From NCBI GenBank assembly GCA_949529985.1, contig CATIRS010000032.1, positions 62,001 to 126,000 on the forward strand: DNA of 64,000 nt, written 5' to 3'. Positions 45,267-53,312 of this stretch are shown here, piece by piece. Under the pieces are notes generated by a model. It was not told where the DNA came from and did no database searches. It saw only the letters and a program-made list of their open reading frames with translations. Origin of the DNA: Owenweeksia sp. TMED14. GTDB lineage: Bacteria > Bacteroidota > Bacteroidia > Flavobacteriales > Schleiferiaceae. The translations under genes and the position numbers were made by a program. Position 1 is the stretch's first letter. Every line of letters starts with the position of its first letter.

Positions 45267-45304
45267 AAAAAAAAAGGCCAGCAACTATGCTGGCCTTTTT
45301 TTTG
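45267..45304. terminator. Bidirectional intrinsic terminator
   Basis: GC-rich stem GGCCAGCA/TGCTGGCC with loop ACTA, extended by an A-run on the left and a T-run on the right. The A/T runs on both sides allow it to work for the plus-strand T9SS gene and for tRNA-Gly on the minus strand. Confidence 0.9.
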
Positions 45305-45377
<73 letters not shown>

Positions 45378-45387
45378 ATTTGGGCGA

Positions 45388-45417
45388 CAAAAATAGAAAG
45401 AAATCTCTCCTTATCAA
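45388..45417 (-). promoter_or_regulatory. Putative tRNA-Gly promoter (TTG-N19-TATTTTTG)
   Basis: Minus-strand TTG (45415-45417), a 19-base spacer and TATTTTTG (45388-45395). The predicted transcription start is only a few bases before the mature tRNA 5' end at 45377. Confidence 0.7.
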
Positions 45418-45435
45418 CAATATAAATTGAAAATA

Positions 45436-48033
45436 TTAACCTTTATCTAATAAGGTTTTCCATCGTTGAATAAGAAGAAGAGCATCGATCGGAGAAATGG
45501 CGTTAGGATCGACTTCTTCGAGCTCGGCCTTTAAGGCTTCAATCTCTGGACTAACCCATTGAACTATCGACAATTGATGATCATTTGAAGATTCATCTGT
45601 CTCCTTGGTTGACTTTTCAGAATTTCCATGCAACACCTCCAATTCTGCCAATAAATCCTGAGCCCTTAGAACAACGGTTAAAGGCATCCCAGCCATCTTA
45701 GCGACATAGATTCCAAAGCTGTGGTTAGATCCACCTGGTTGTAACTTCCTCAGAAACAAAATTTCACCATTTTCTTCAAGCACCGAAACATGCCTATTTC
45801 GGACCCTATTACAAGTTATTTCCAGAGAGGAAAGCTCGTGATAATGTGTTGCAAATAGTGTCAGGGGTCTAAATGGGTGTGAGTGTAAATATTCAGTTAT
45901 TGATTGGGCAATACTCAATCCATCATACGTTGCTGTACCCCTACCAATCTCATCGAGAAGTACTAAACTTCTATCCGATAAACTGTTTAGAATACTAGCG
46001 GTTTCCGACATTTCTACCATAAAAGTTGACTCACCCTCGCTTAGGTTGTCACTAGCTCCTACTCTTACGAAGAGTCGATCAAAAATAGTTAGGTTCGCTG
46101 ACTCCGCAGGAACAAAACTCCCCATTTGACCAAGGATTGAAATTAATGCTGTCTGCCGCAAAAGGGCAGACTTTCCGCTCATATTTGGGCCAGTGATAAG
46201 CCATATTTGTTCCGTAGAAGAATTTAATAGCACATCATTTGGCACATAGTACTCCCCCTCAGGAAGGGTTTTTTCTATAACTGGATGCCTTCCTTGTGTT
46301 ACAGAATATTGGTGGCTATCATTCCAAATTGGGACAGTCCACGAGTATTTAATAGCCAACTTCGCAAAGCAGAATAATACATCTATAGATGCAATACATT
46401 TCGCAGTACTTAGTAATTGAGGAACGTAAACCTGCGCCTTACTAACTAAATCAGAATATAGTTTAGCCTCAAGTGCACTCACTTCAATTTCAGCATTTAA
46501 AATTTCTACTTCTAATGTCTTAAGTTCTTCTGTTATATATCGCTCTGCATTTACCAATGTTTGCTTTCTAATCCATGATGCCGGCACTTTATCTTTTTGA
46601 GAATTCCTAACTTCTAGATAATACCCAAAAACAGAATTAAAATTAATTTTGAGCCCTTGAATTTCGCTGTTTTTTGTTTCTCTTTCCAATATAGCCTCCA
46701 AAACTTTTTTGGAGTCGTCCTTCAAATTTCGATAATTATCTAATTCTCTATTGAAGCCTTCGCGAATAATTCCACCTTTAGACACCAGTAGAGGCAGGTC
46801 ATCGCTTAAGGTTTTATTAATTACTTTGGATAATTCAAATAAAGGATCTAACATTTCTAGATAAGGCATCCAAGGAGTCTCACCATTTAACAATTCACCA
46901 ATATTCTCTACTTGAGAAAGACTTTCAGCAACTCGTTTTAACTCCCTAGGGCCAATTCTACTGGTAGATAACCTTGTACTCAAACGCTCGATATCTGAAA
47001 TCAACTTAAGACATTCTTCGATTTTTGTCTTAGTTTCATTTAAGTGAATAGCGGATGAAACTGCATCTTGACGCTGCTTGATAAGTTGAATATTTGTCAT
47101 TGGCAACACAAGCCATCTTCTTAGAGCGCGTCCACCCATAGGAGTTAAGCAGAAATCTAAAACATCCAGTAATGAGGAACCTATATTATGAGGTGTTTGA
47201 AACAACTCTAAATTATTCATAGTAAACCTATCCATCCAAAGATGAGAAGATGATCTAAGCCGTTGAATCGCTATTATATGAGATTTTTGATTATACTGGG
47301 ATTGATCCAAGTAATGCAACAAGGCTCCAGCAGCTATTATTGCTAATGGGGCATCTTCGAGTCCAAAACCTTTTACATTTTTTGTTTTAAAATGATTGTT
47401 GATTTTTTCTTTAGCATAATCCGATTGAAAAATCCAGTCCTCTATACTTGAAGGTGTTCTGGTGCCCAAAAATTTTGTAATTAAAGGAGATCTCTGCCTT
47501 CTATTGTAGACTAATTCTTTAGGCTGAAAACTTTGAATCCATTTATCAATTTCAATATGTGAACCTTGCGCAACAAGAAATTCTCCAGTTGAAACATCTA
47601 ATAGAGCAATTCCCCCTTCTTTATCATCGATATGCAATGAAGCTATATAGTTATTTGAATTGCTCTTTAAAAAAAATTCTGAATGTGAAATTCCTGGGGT
47701 AATTACCTCCGTAATACCTCTTTTTACAATTCCTTTTACCGATCTAGGATCTTCCAATTGTTCACATACAGCAACCTTAAATCCTTCATTTACAAGGCGA
47801 GGCATATAAGTATCTATCGAATGATGTGGGAATCCAGCAAGTTCTATTGCTGATGCTGCGCCATTACTTCGTTTTGTTAATGTAATTCCAAGAGCCTTAG
47901 ATGTTTTTACTGCATCCGCACCAAACGTTTCATAAAAATCACCAACTCGAAATAATAATATAGCCTCTGGCTGCTCTACTTTTAGAGCATTATATTGACG
48001 CATTAACGGTGTTTCTGAGGAAGATTTTAACAT
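45436..48033 (-). CDS. mutS: DNA mismatch repair protein MutS
   Basis: Mismatch-recognition ATPase, 865 aa. The N-terminal mismatch-binding motif is GDFYETF near residue 31. The Walker A motif is GPNMSGKSALLRQ and the Walker B motif is LVLLDEIGRGT, followed by the FATHYHEL signature. The C-terminal tail includes a segment PIDALLLIQRWKTLL that resembles the family's tetramerisation end. Length and motif order match MutS1. It is divergent from the SpoU methyltransferase gene across an 87-base region that contains a perfect inverted repeat. Confidence 0.97.
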   Translation of the reverse strand: MLKSSSETPLMRQYNALKVEQPEAILLFRVGDFYETFGADAVKTSKALGITLTKRSNGAASAIELAGFPHHSIDTYMPRLVNEGFKVAVCEQLEDPRSVKGIVKRGITEVITPGISHSEFFLKSNSNNYIASLHIDDKEGGIALLDVSTGEFLVAQGSHIEIDKWIQSFQPKELVYNRRQRSPLITKFLGTRTPSSIEDWIFQSDYAKEKINNHFKTKNVKGFGLEDAPLAIIAAGALLHYLDQSQYNQKSHIIAIQRLRSSSHLWMDRFTMNNLELFQTPHNIGSSLLDVLDFCLTPMGGRALRRWLVLPMTNIQLIKQRQDAVSSAIHLNETKTKIEECLKLISDIERLSTRLSTSRIGPRELKRVAESLSQVENIGELLNGETPWMPYLEMLDPLFELSKVINKTLSDDLPLLVSKGGIIREGFNRELDNYRNLKDDSKKVLEAILERETKNSEIQGLKINFNSVFGYYLEVRNSQKDKVPASWIRKQTLVNAERYITEELKTLEVEILNAEIEVSALEAKLYSDLVSKAQVYVPQLLSTAKCIASIDVLFCFAKLAIKYSWTVPIWNDSHQYSVTQGRHPVIEKTLPEGEYYVPNDVLLNSSTEQIWLITGPNMSGKSALLRQTALISILGQMGSFVPAESANLTIFDRLFVRVGASDNLSEGESTFMVEMSETASILNSLSDRSLVLLDEIGRGTATYDGLSIAQSITEYLHSHPFRPLTLFATHYHELSSLEITCNRVRNRHVSVLEENGEILFLRKLQPGGSNHSFGIYVAKMAGMPLTVVLRAQDLLAELEVLHGNSEKSTKETDESSNDHQLSIVQWVSPEIEALKAELEEVDPNAISPIDALLLIQRWKTLLDKG

Positions 48034-48051
48034 ATTTCTATCTCTTTAACA

Positions 48052-48075
48052 GTCTTATCTTTGCTAAGATAAGAC
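48052..48075. promoter_or_regulatory. Perfect 10-bp inverted repeat between mutS and the SpoU methyltransferase gene
   Basis: Arms GTCTTATCTT and AAGATAAGAC around a TGCT spacer. The left arm and spacer contain TATCTTTG (48056-48063), a full TAnnTTTG element for the plus strand, 57 bases before the ATG at 48121. The repeat could therefore be an operator overlapping the promoter, or a 5' hairpin for a mutS transcript. Which applies cannot be read. Confidence 0.45.
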
Positions 48076-48120
48076 GTCATCTAATCAACGACCGCAACTG
48101 TTCAAAAGACGAATTTTATT

Positions 48121-48657
48121 ATGAGAAAAAGAAGTACTTCTGAGCTTAATCGTTTAAATCCTGAGTCTTACCCTAAGACCTATAAAACTCCAGTTTGGGT
48201 CATTTTAGAAAATATACGCAGCGCACACAATGTCGGCAGTTTTTTCCGAACAGCCGATGCTTTCGGACTTGCAGGAATATCCCTTTGCGGGTATTGCGCT
48301 AAACCTCCACACAAGCAACTAGACAAAGTTGCACTTGGAGCAACTGATTCTGTACCGTGGTTAGGCTTTGATAATACAACCGATTCAATTAAGGAAGCAC
48401 GCAAAAAAGGTTACTTAATTTTAGCTGTAGAACAAGTGCAGGGAGCTCAGTCTCTTGAGAATATGCCATACCCGGAGAATGGAATCGCCTTAGTTTTCGG
48501 GAATGAGGTAAATGGCATCGAGGAAAGAACTCTTAGCTTATGCGACGGAGCAATTGAAGTACCTCAATTTGGAATGAAGCATAGTTTAAATGTAAGCGTT
48601 TGTGGAGGATCAGTATTATGGGAAGCGACTCGCAAATATCGACTTGATTTCAAATAA
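48121..48657 (+). CDS. TrmH/SpoU-family RNA 2'-O-methyltransferase
   Basis: SPOUT-class methyltransferase of 178 aa with no extra substrate-binding domain. The three SpoU motifs are visible: NIRSAHNVGSFFRTADAFG, then GIALVFGNEVNGI, then PQFGMKHSLNVSVCGGSVLWE. It probably methylates a ribose 2'-OH in tRNA or rRNA using SAM; the exact target cannot be assigned. It is transcribed away from mutS, and its downstream end is marked by a long hairpin at 48667. Confidence 0.92.
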   Translation: MRKRSTSELNRLNPESYPKTYKTPVWVILENIRSAHNVGSFFRTADAFGLAGISLCGYCAKPPHKQLDKVALGATDSVPWLGFDNTTDSIKEARKKGYLILAVEQVQGAQSLENMPYPENGIALVFGNEVNGIEERTLSLCDGAIEVPQFGMKHSLNVSVCGGSVLWEATRKYRLDFK

Positions 48658-48666
48658 AGGAAAATA

Positions 48667-48717
48667 AATTTTGGTATAAAAAAGAGGATTAAACATCCTC
48701 TTTTTTATACCAAAATT
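48667..48717. terminator. Perfect 23-bp hairpin, bidirectional terminator between convergent genes
   Basis: Two perfectly complementary 23-base arms (48667-48689 and 48695-48717) around a TAAAC loop. Internal A6 and T6 runs flank the GAGGAT/ATCCTC core, so a poly-U tract follows the core hairpin in both directions. It sits exactly between the converging SpoU methyltransferase gene and the OmpA-family gene. Confidence 0.85.
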
Positions 48718-48727
48718 ATAAAAACAT

Positions 48728-49462
48728 TTATTTTATAAATTGAAATTCAACTCTGCGATTGTGAACATTTTTTGTGCTGAGCAAATCACCTTCACCCATT
48801 GTCTTAATCTCAAAACGTGCTTGAGACAGTTGAAAAGTGGTAGTCAAGGATCTTACTACTGATTTCGCCCGGCGTTCGCCAACCTTAAGATTTACTCGTT
48901 CAGAACCAGTTTTATCGGTGTGGCCTACAACACACAAACGAATACTAGGGTTGGCTTTCATCATTTTTGCAACTGTAGCTAACTTAACCTCGTCACCTGG
49001 TGAAAGACTTGCCGAATTAGTTGAGAAATACATCTCAGGTATAAAAGCTTCAGCTACCTTATTGCTCAATGTTCCTTCGATTTTTCTTCCTTGAAAGTTT
49101 ACAAGTGCTCCAGCAGGAGTGTTTTTCTCTTGATCTTTCGAATCAAGAACTCCGTCTCCATCAGTATCTATTTCACGACCTGAAGCATCAACACGTGCGC
49201 CTCTTTGAGTGAATGGGTCTGTATCTAGTTCATGGCGAACTCCATCACCGTCAAGATCCAATGCCCTTCCAGATCCGTCTACTAAGGCTCCTTTTGGGGT
49301 ATTTGACTCTAAGTCAAATACGTCTGAAACGCCATCGCCATCATTATCAATTTGAACTTTTGCCAAATCGCTTTTAAGCGTTCCTACAGCATCTTCAAGT
49401 TCCTTAATTTGAGCGCAGGAAACAAACGCTATGGATAGAACTCCTAGGATTACGTATTTCAT
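48728..49462 (-). CDS. OmpA-family lipoprotein with thrombospondin type-3-like repeats
   Basis: Outer-membrane lipoprotein, 244 aa; the lipobox AFVSC gives Cys16. A short coiled coil (KELEDAVGTLKSDLAKV) follows. Three calcium-binding TSP3-like repeats come next, with DNDGDGVSD, DLDGDGVRH and DTDGDGVLD. The C-terminal OmpA domain binds peptidoglycan; it contains CVVGHTDKTGSERVNLKVGERRAKSV with the conserved Asp and Arg. It has its own promoter inside the end of folK (49487-49514). It is probably an envelope-tethering structural protein. Confidence 0.9.
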   Translation of the reverse strand: MKYVILGVLSIAFVSCAQIKELEDAVGTLKSDLAKVQIDNDGDGVSDVFDLESNTPKGALVDGSGRALDLDGDGVRHELDTDPFTQRGARVDASGREIDTDGDGVLDSKDQEKNTPAGALVNFQGRKIEGTLSNKVAEAFIPEMYFSTNSASLSPGDEVKLATVAKMMKANPSIRLCVVGHTDKTGSERVNLKVGERRAKSVVRSLTTTFQLSQARFEIKTMGEGDLLSTKNVHNRRVEFQFIK

Positions 49463-49477
49463 CGTTTTTTTTGTAAT

Positions 49478-49993
49478 TTATTTATGCAAATGTACCAAAT
49501 TTTCATCGCTACAAGAAGCCAGTAATGAAACGATACTAGATTTACTATTAGGGTGAGTCCAATCAGACCAATATTCAGCCAGCGGAATGAGTACAAATCG
49601 TCTTTTTAGCATCCTCGGATGCGGAACCTCCAGATTCGGAGATAAATATTCTCCTTCAGACCACAGAATAATATCTATATCAATTACTCTATTTTCATAA
49701 TCTTGCAATTTTTTATTTCTAATTCTACCATTTTTTCTCTCAATATCTAATAAACAAGTCATCAAGTCACAAAGTGGAAATTCCCATTTAACCTCTATCA
49801 TTTGATTCAAGAAATCCTCTCCTTCAAAGCCCCATGATTTTGATCGATAAAGACTCCCTTTTTTCACAAGAGGAGCTAGTTTATTTAAATCATTTATTAC
49901 AGCCTTGATTACAGAAATTGGATCTTCTAAATTACTTCCCAATAAGATTAAAACGCGGTTTCTTTGATCAGTAGACCGTATCTTCCCGTCCAT
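49478..49993 (-). CDS. folK: 2-Amino-4-hydroxy-6-hydroxymethyldihydropteridine pyrophosphokinase
   Basis: HPPK of folate synthesis: it transfers pyrophosphate from ATP to the hydroxymethylpterin. It has 171 aa. Motifs visible are LLGSNLEDP, the YRSKSWGFEGEDFLNQ segment, DIERKNGRIRNKK, the metal-binding RVIDIDIIL, and VPHPRMLKRRFVL. It is divergent from sppA with only 30 bases between the start codons, so the two promoters must overlap or lie inside the genes. folA and thyA near the window end act in the same pathway. Confidence 0.95.
   Translation of the reverse strand: MDGKIRSTDQRNRVLILLGSNLEDPISVIKAVINDLNKLAPLVKKGSLYRSKSWGFEGEDFLNQMIEVKWEFPLCDLMTCLLDIERKNGRIRNKKLQDYENRVIDIDIILWSEGEYLSPNLEVPHPRMLKRRFVLIPLAEYWSDWTHPNSKSSIVSLLASCSDENLVHLHK
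49487..49514 (-). promoter_or_regulatory. Putative promoter of the OmpA-family gene, inside folK
   Basis: Minus-strand TTG (49512-49514), a 17-base spacer and TACATTTG (49487-49494), giving a leader of roughly 20 bases before the ATG at 49462. The spacer is slightly shorter than in the queA and M23 promoters. Confidence 0.5.
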
Positions 49994-50023
49994 AATTTTT
50001 ATTTAATTAAATTCATCTTTTCC

Positions 50024-51763
50024 ATGAAGATATTCTTTTCAAGCTTTTTAGGAGTCATCGCTGGCATCATATTTATTTTTCTTGTATCTCTTAGCATAGG
50101 TATAGCCGCTAGCTCTTCCTCAAGTGAAATAGAAATATTAAATAATAGTACATTACAAATCAATCTTGATGGAGTTATTGAAGATAGGCCAAATGCAACA
50201 ATTCAATTTTTTTCTCAACTTTTAGATCAACCACAAAGTCTTTCATTAACAGATATATTAGTTTCCATCGATGCCGCGACACTTGATCCAAAAATAGATG
50301 CAATTTGGTTAAATATTGGATTATTTGAAACTGGCTATGCGAGCCTTCAGGAATTAAGAAATGCGTTAAAAGCATTTAAAAATAAAGGCAAAACTATTAT
50401 TTCCTCAGGAAAAATATATACCCAGAAAGCCTATTATCTAGCATCTGTTTGTAGCGAAATCATAATAGCGCCTCAAGGGATTTTAGAAATAAGTGGCCTC
50501 AGCAGCTCACCTATATACTGGAAAGATGCCTTTGATAAATTGGGAGTGAAAGCTCACTTGATTCGAGGAAATGACAATATTTACAAAAGTGCAGGAGAAC
50601 CATTCATTACAAATAAAATGTCCAGCGCAAATCGCGAACAAACTTCTGCTCGACTGAATTCTCTCTGGTCAACCATAGAAAAAGATATTTTTGAATCTAT
50701 ACCAAAACTATCAAAGGAATCTCATTGGGATAAAGTACTGGATTCTGAACCTCTCGTGCAAGCAGAAATAGCTTTAAAATATGGTCTCGTGAGCCAAAAT
50801 CTTTACCCTGACAGTATAAAAAAATTTCTCGAAGGTATTCTTTCACATAAAATTAACGATGATCAAATAATTGAAATTTCTCAATACAAAAAGTCGCTTA
50901 AAGAGCCATCTGGACTGCACAAGATTGCAGTATTAGTAGCAGAAGGTGAAATTAAAGATGGAAGCGGCGGTAATGATGGATCAATAACTGATGGAGGAAT
51001 GAATGAGGCAATCGAGGCAATCAGAAAAGACAAGAGAATAGAAGCCGTTATTTTGCGCATCAACTCACCAGGAGGGTCTGCTCTGGCAAGTGATATGATT
51101 TGGCGAAATATATCACTGTTGGCTAACGAAAAGCCTGTTTATGTAAGTATGGGTGATGTGGCTGCTTCTGGCGGATACTATATAGCAGCTCCTTGTAAAA
51201 AGATTTATGCTTCTCCGATGACTATTACTGGATCAATTGGGGTTTTTGGGCTTATGTTTAGCGCAGAAGAACTAATGCACAATAAACTTGGAATCAAGAC
51301 GCAGTCAGTTGGTACACATCCTTTAAGTAATTTGATAACTATTGATAACGAGCCCAGTCCTGAAGTTATGGCTGTATTACAAAACAATGTTAATCATACA
51401 TATGACAGATTTAAATCTGTTGTTAGTGAAGGCCGAAAGATTGATTTAAACCAAGTAGATAGCCTTGCAAAAGGTCATGTTTATTCCGGTAGTGATGCTC
51501 TTAAGATCGGATTAATCGATGAATTTGGGGGCCTTATGGATGTAATCAAAGATGTACAATCGGGCTTTGAAAAGCCTGCAAGATTAGTGTTCTTCCCAAC
51601 CCAAAAAGATCCTTTACAAGAAGCTTTAAATATGTTACAAGTAAAATCAAGTAAAATGTTTTTTTCCTCGAAAAGTTTATTTTTAAAAGATTTAGAAAAG
51701 CAAATAGAGACACTCGAAGAATTAAATGGCGCTCAGATGAGACTTATGGATTTTAAACTTTGA
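50024..51763 (+). CDS. sppA: Signal peptide peptidase SppA, 67-kDa type
   Basis: Membrane-bound serine protease that degrades cleaved signal peptides, 579 aa. One N-terminal helix (VIAGIIFIFLVSLSIGIAA) anchors it. The tandem-domain form is complete: the general-base Lys135 lies in YTQKAYYLAS of the first domain, and the nucleophile Ser382 in DVAASGGYYIAAP of the second. The second domain also has NSPGGSALASD and ITGSIGVFG. The start is ATG at 50024 (MKIFFSSFLG); a longer frame from 49964 would run through the folK start region and is rejected. Confidence 0.95.
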   Translation: MKIFFSSFLGVIAGIIFIFLVSLSIGIAASSSSSEIEILNNSTLQINLDGVIEDRPNATIQFFSQLLDQPQSLSLTDILVSIDAATLDPKIDAIWLNIGLFETGYASLQELRNALKAFKNKGKTIISSGKIYTQKAYYLASVCSEIIIAPQGILEISGLSSSPIYWKDAFDKLGVKAHLIRGNDNIYKSAGEPFITNKMSSANREQTSARLNSLWSTIEKDIFESIPKLSKESHWDKVLDSEPLVQAEIALKYGLVSQNLYPDSIKKFLEGILSHKINDDQIIEISQYKKSLKEPSGLHKIAVLVAEGEIKDGSGGNDGSITDGGMNEAIEAIRKDKRIEAVILRINSPGGSALASDMIWRNISLLANEKPVYVSMGDVAASGGYYIAAPCKKIYASPMTITGSIGVFGLMFSAEELMHNKLGIKTQSVGTHPLSNLITIDNEPSPEVMAVLQNNVNHTYDRFKSVVSEGRKIDLNQVDSLAKGHVYSGSDALKIGLIDEFGGLMDVIKDVQSGFEKPARLVFFPTQKDPLQEALNMLQVKSSKMFFSSKSLFLKDLEKQIETLEELNGAQMRLMDFKL

Positions 51764-51773
51764 AAAGCTTCTA

Positions 51774-52460
51774 ATGGACTCCAGATTAAATGTCAAACAA
51801 AACCGCTCTGCTTTTCTTATTTATGTTATTTTGGCAGGGCTTTTTATCGCCTCTTTGGTTGTTTGCAATCTAATAGCGAATAAATTCATAACTCTAGATT
51901 TAGGTTTTTATACTTTTATCATATCTGCAGGAGTCCTCCCCTACCCAATCACTTTTCTAATAACTGACTTTCTTTCAGAATTTTATGGGCGCAGGAGAAC
52001 AAATTATGTTATTCTTGGAGGACTTATAGCTTTAATCTTTGTGCTGTTTGTAATATGGCTAGGAGCACAATTTACTGCCATAGATAACTCTCCAGTATCC
52101 GATAATTCTTATAATTTATTGTTTGGAAATTCGCAGCGTGTTATCCTTGCGTCAATGGCAGCATACCTATTTGCGCAATTAGTAGATGTGCGCATATTCC
52201 ATTTTTGGAAAAAGCTCACAAAAGGCAACCACCTATGGTTGAGAAACAATTTCTCAACTATCATATCTCAATTAATAGATACCACAATGGTAATTGGTGT
52301 TATTTTCATTGATACAGAGTCCTTAGGGAGTATCGGGAAAATGATTTTAGACGGATGGTTATTCAAAGTGCTGTGCGCACTATTTGATACACCAATTATG
52401 TATTTAGGCTCCTGGCTTTTTAAGTTAAAGTTTCAAGTTTCTGAGATACTAGAAGATTGA
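51774..52460 (+). CDS. Queuosine precursor transporter, YhhQ family
   Basis: Integral membrane protein, 228 aa, about six helices, of the YhhQ/DUF165 family. Characterised members import queuosine precursors such as preQ0/preQ1. The family segment FIISAGVLPYPITFLITDFLSEFYGRR is clear, followed by AYLFAQLVDVRIFHFWKK and RNNFSTIISQLIDTTMV. It lies 10 bases after sppA, probably cotranscribed. queA in this same window uses preQ1-modified tRNA, which is consistent with salvage of queuosine precursors. Confidence 0.92.
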   Translation: MDSRLNVKQNRSAFLIYVILAGLFIASLVVCNLIANKFITLDLGFYTFIISAGVLPYPITFLITDFLSEFYGRRRTNYVILGGLIALIFVLFVIWLGAQFTAIDNSPVSDNSYNLLFGNSQRVILASMAAYLFAQLVDVRIFHFWKKLTKGNHLWLRNNFSTIISQLIDTTMVIGVIFIDTESLGSIGKMILDGWLFKVLCALFDTPIMYLGSWLFKLKFQVSEILED

Positions 52461-52469
52461 AAAAAATCA

Positions 52470-53267
52470 TCAATATTTCCAAAATAAAATCTGTCCCTCA
52501 TGACTTCTAATATTTATTACACGACCATCGGCAAAAAGTAAATACTGTCCCCGAAGACCAAATAGTTCTCCTTCTATTTCACTTTTTCCTTTTAAAATCA
52601 CACTAGATATTTTTTTGTCAAAAAAACTGCAATCAAACAAAATTTCTTGTTCTTTACCGTTAGATTTAAAATATTTCCTCAAATGATCTGGAAAAAAATC
52701 TTGCGACTTGATTGCTTCTTTCTCAAGATCTCTTCCATCTATTTCATTAGATAACATTTTTCTCCAATTTGTTTTGTCCGAATAAAATCTCTTTAACTCT
52801 ACTTCAATTAATCCTGCTTCGAAACGATTACTTGTTTGCGCTATTACTATAGCACGCCGCGCACCTTGGTCCATCCATCGATTGTTAATCTGATCAAGCC
52901 TGGTCACACCGACCTTTATGTGGCCAGCCTCTGCCAAATACACAACATGAGGTTGTAATTGAAATAATTTTTCATGTTCTAAATTGCGATCTTCAATCCC
53001 CAGATGAGCTGTACTTAGCTCTGGACGTAAAATCGAGTCTCCTGCTAATGGGCTCTCAAAAAAACATTTTTTACAACACCCCATTCTGAAAAGATCTTCA
53101 AATTTTTTTAAGCAGGATTTACAAACAGCTATCCCTGTTGATTTTAGAAATAATGATTTGCCTATTAGTGAATTTAAATGCAGAACATGCTCTCCCACTT
53201 CGGCGTATACCTGAACAGGAGATTTTAGAGCATTAAGCAACTTACATGTGGGGCCTTCTGCGAACAT
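52470..53267 (-). CDS. DUF2797 protein
   Basis: Protein of 265 aa in the DUF2797 family, function unknown. Two Cys pairs near residues 49-70 (CKSC and CCKKC) suggest a structural zinc site. The core AEAGHIKVGVTRLDQINNRWMDQGA, after HVVYL, is reminiscent of the GIY-YIG fold but lacks clear catalytic residues in what I can see. It is divergent from the GH3-family gene; a TACCTTTG promoter element lies at 53291-53298. The gene is often single in Bacteroidota genomes and no pathway is implied by its neighbours. Confidence 0.8.
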   Translation of the reverse strand: MFAEGPTCKLLNALKSPVQVYAEVGEHVLHLNSLIGKSLFLKSTGIAVCKSCLKKFEDLFRMGCCKKCFFESPLAGDSILRPELSTAHLGIEDRNLEHEKLFQLQPHVVYLAEAGHIKVGVTRLDQINNRWMDQGARRAIVIAQTSNRFEAGLIEVELKRFYSDKTNWRKMLSNEIDGRDLEKEAIKSQDFFPDHLRKYFKSNGKEQEILFDCSFFDKKISSVILKGKSEIEGELFGLRGQYLLFADGRVINIRSHEGQILFWKY

Positions 53268-53290
53268 AGTATTTGATTAACTTTATATTT

Positions 53291-53298
53291 CAAAGGTA
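53291..53298 (-). promoter_or_regulatory. Putative DUF2797 promoter -7 element
   Basis: Minus-strand TACCTTTG in the 45-base divergent spacer between the DUF2797 and GH3-family genes, 23 bases before the ATG. No upstream TTG is evident. A TATATTTC (one mismatch) on the plus strand at 53284-53291 could serve the GH3 gene. Confidence 0.4.
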
Positions 53299-53312
53299 CT
53301 TACACTAAACCT

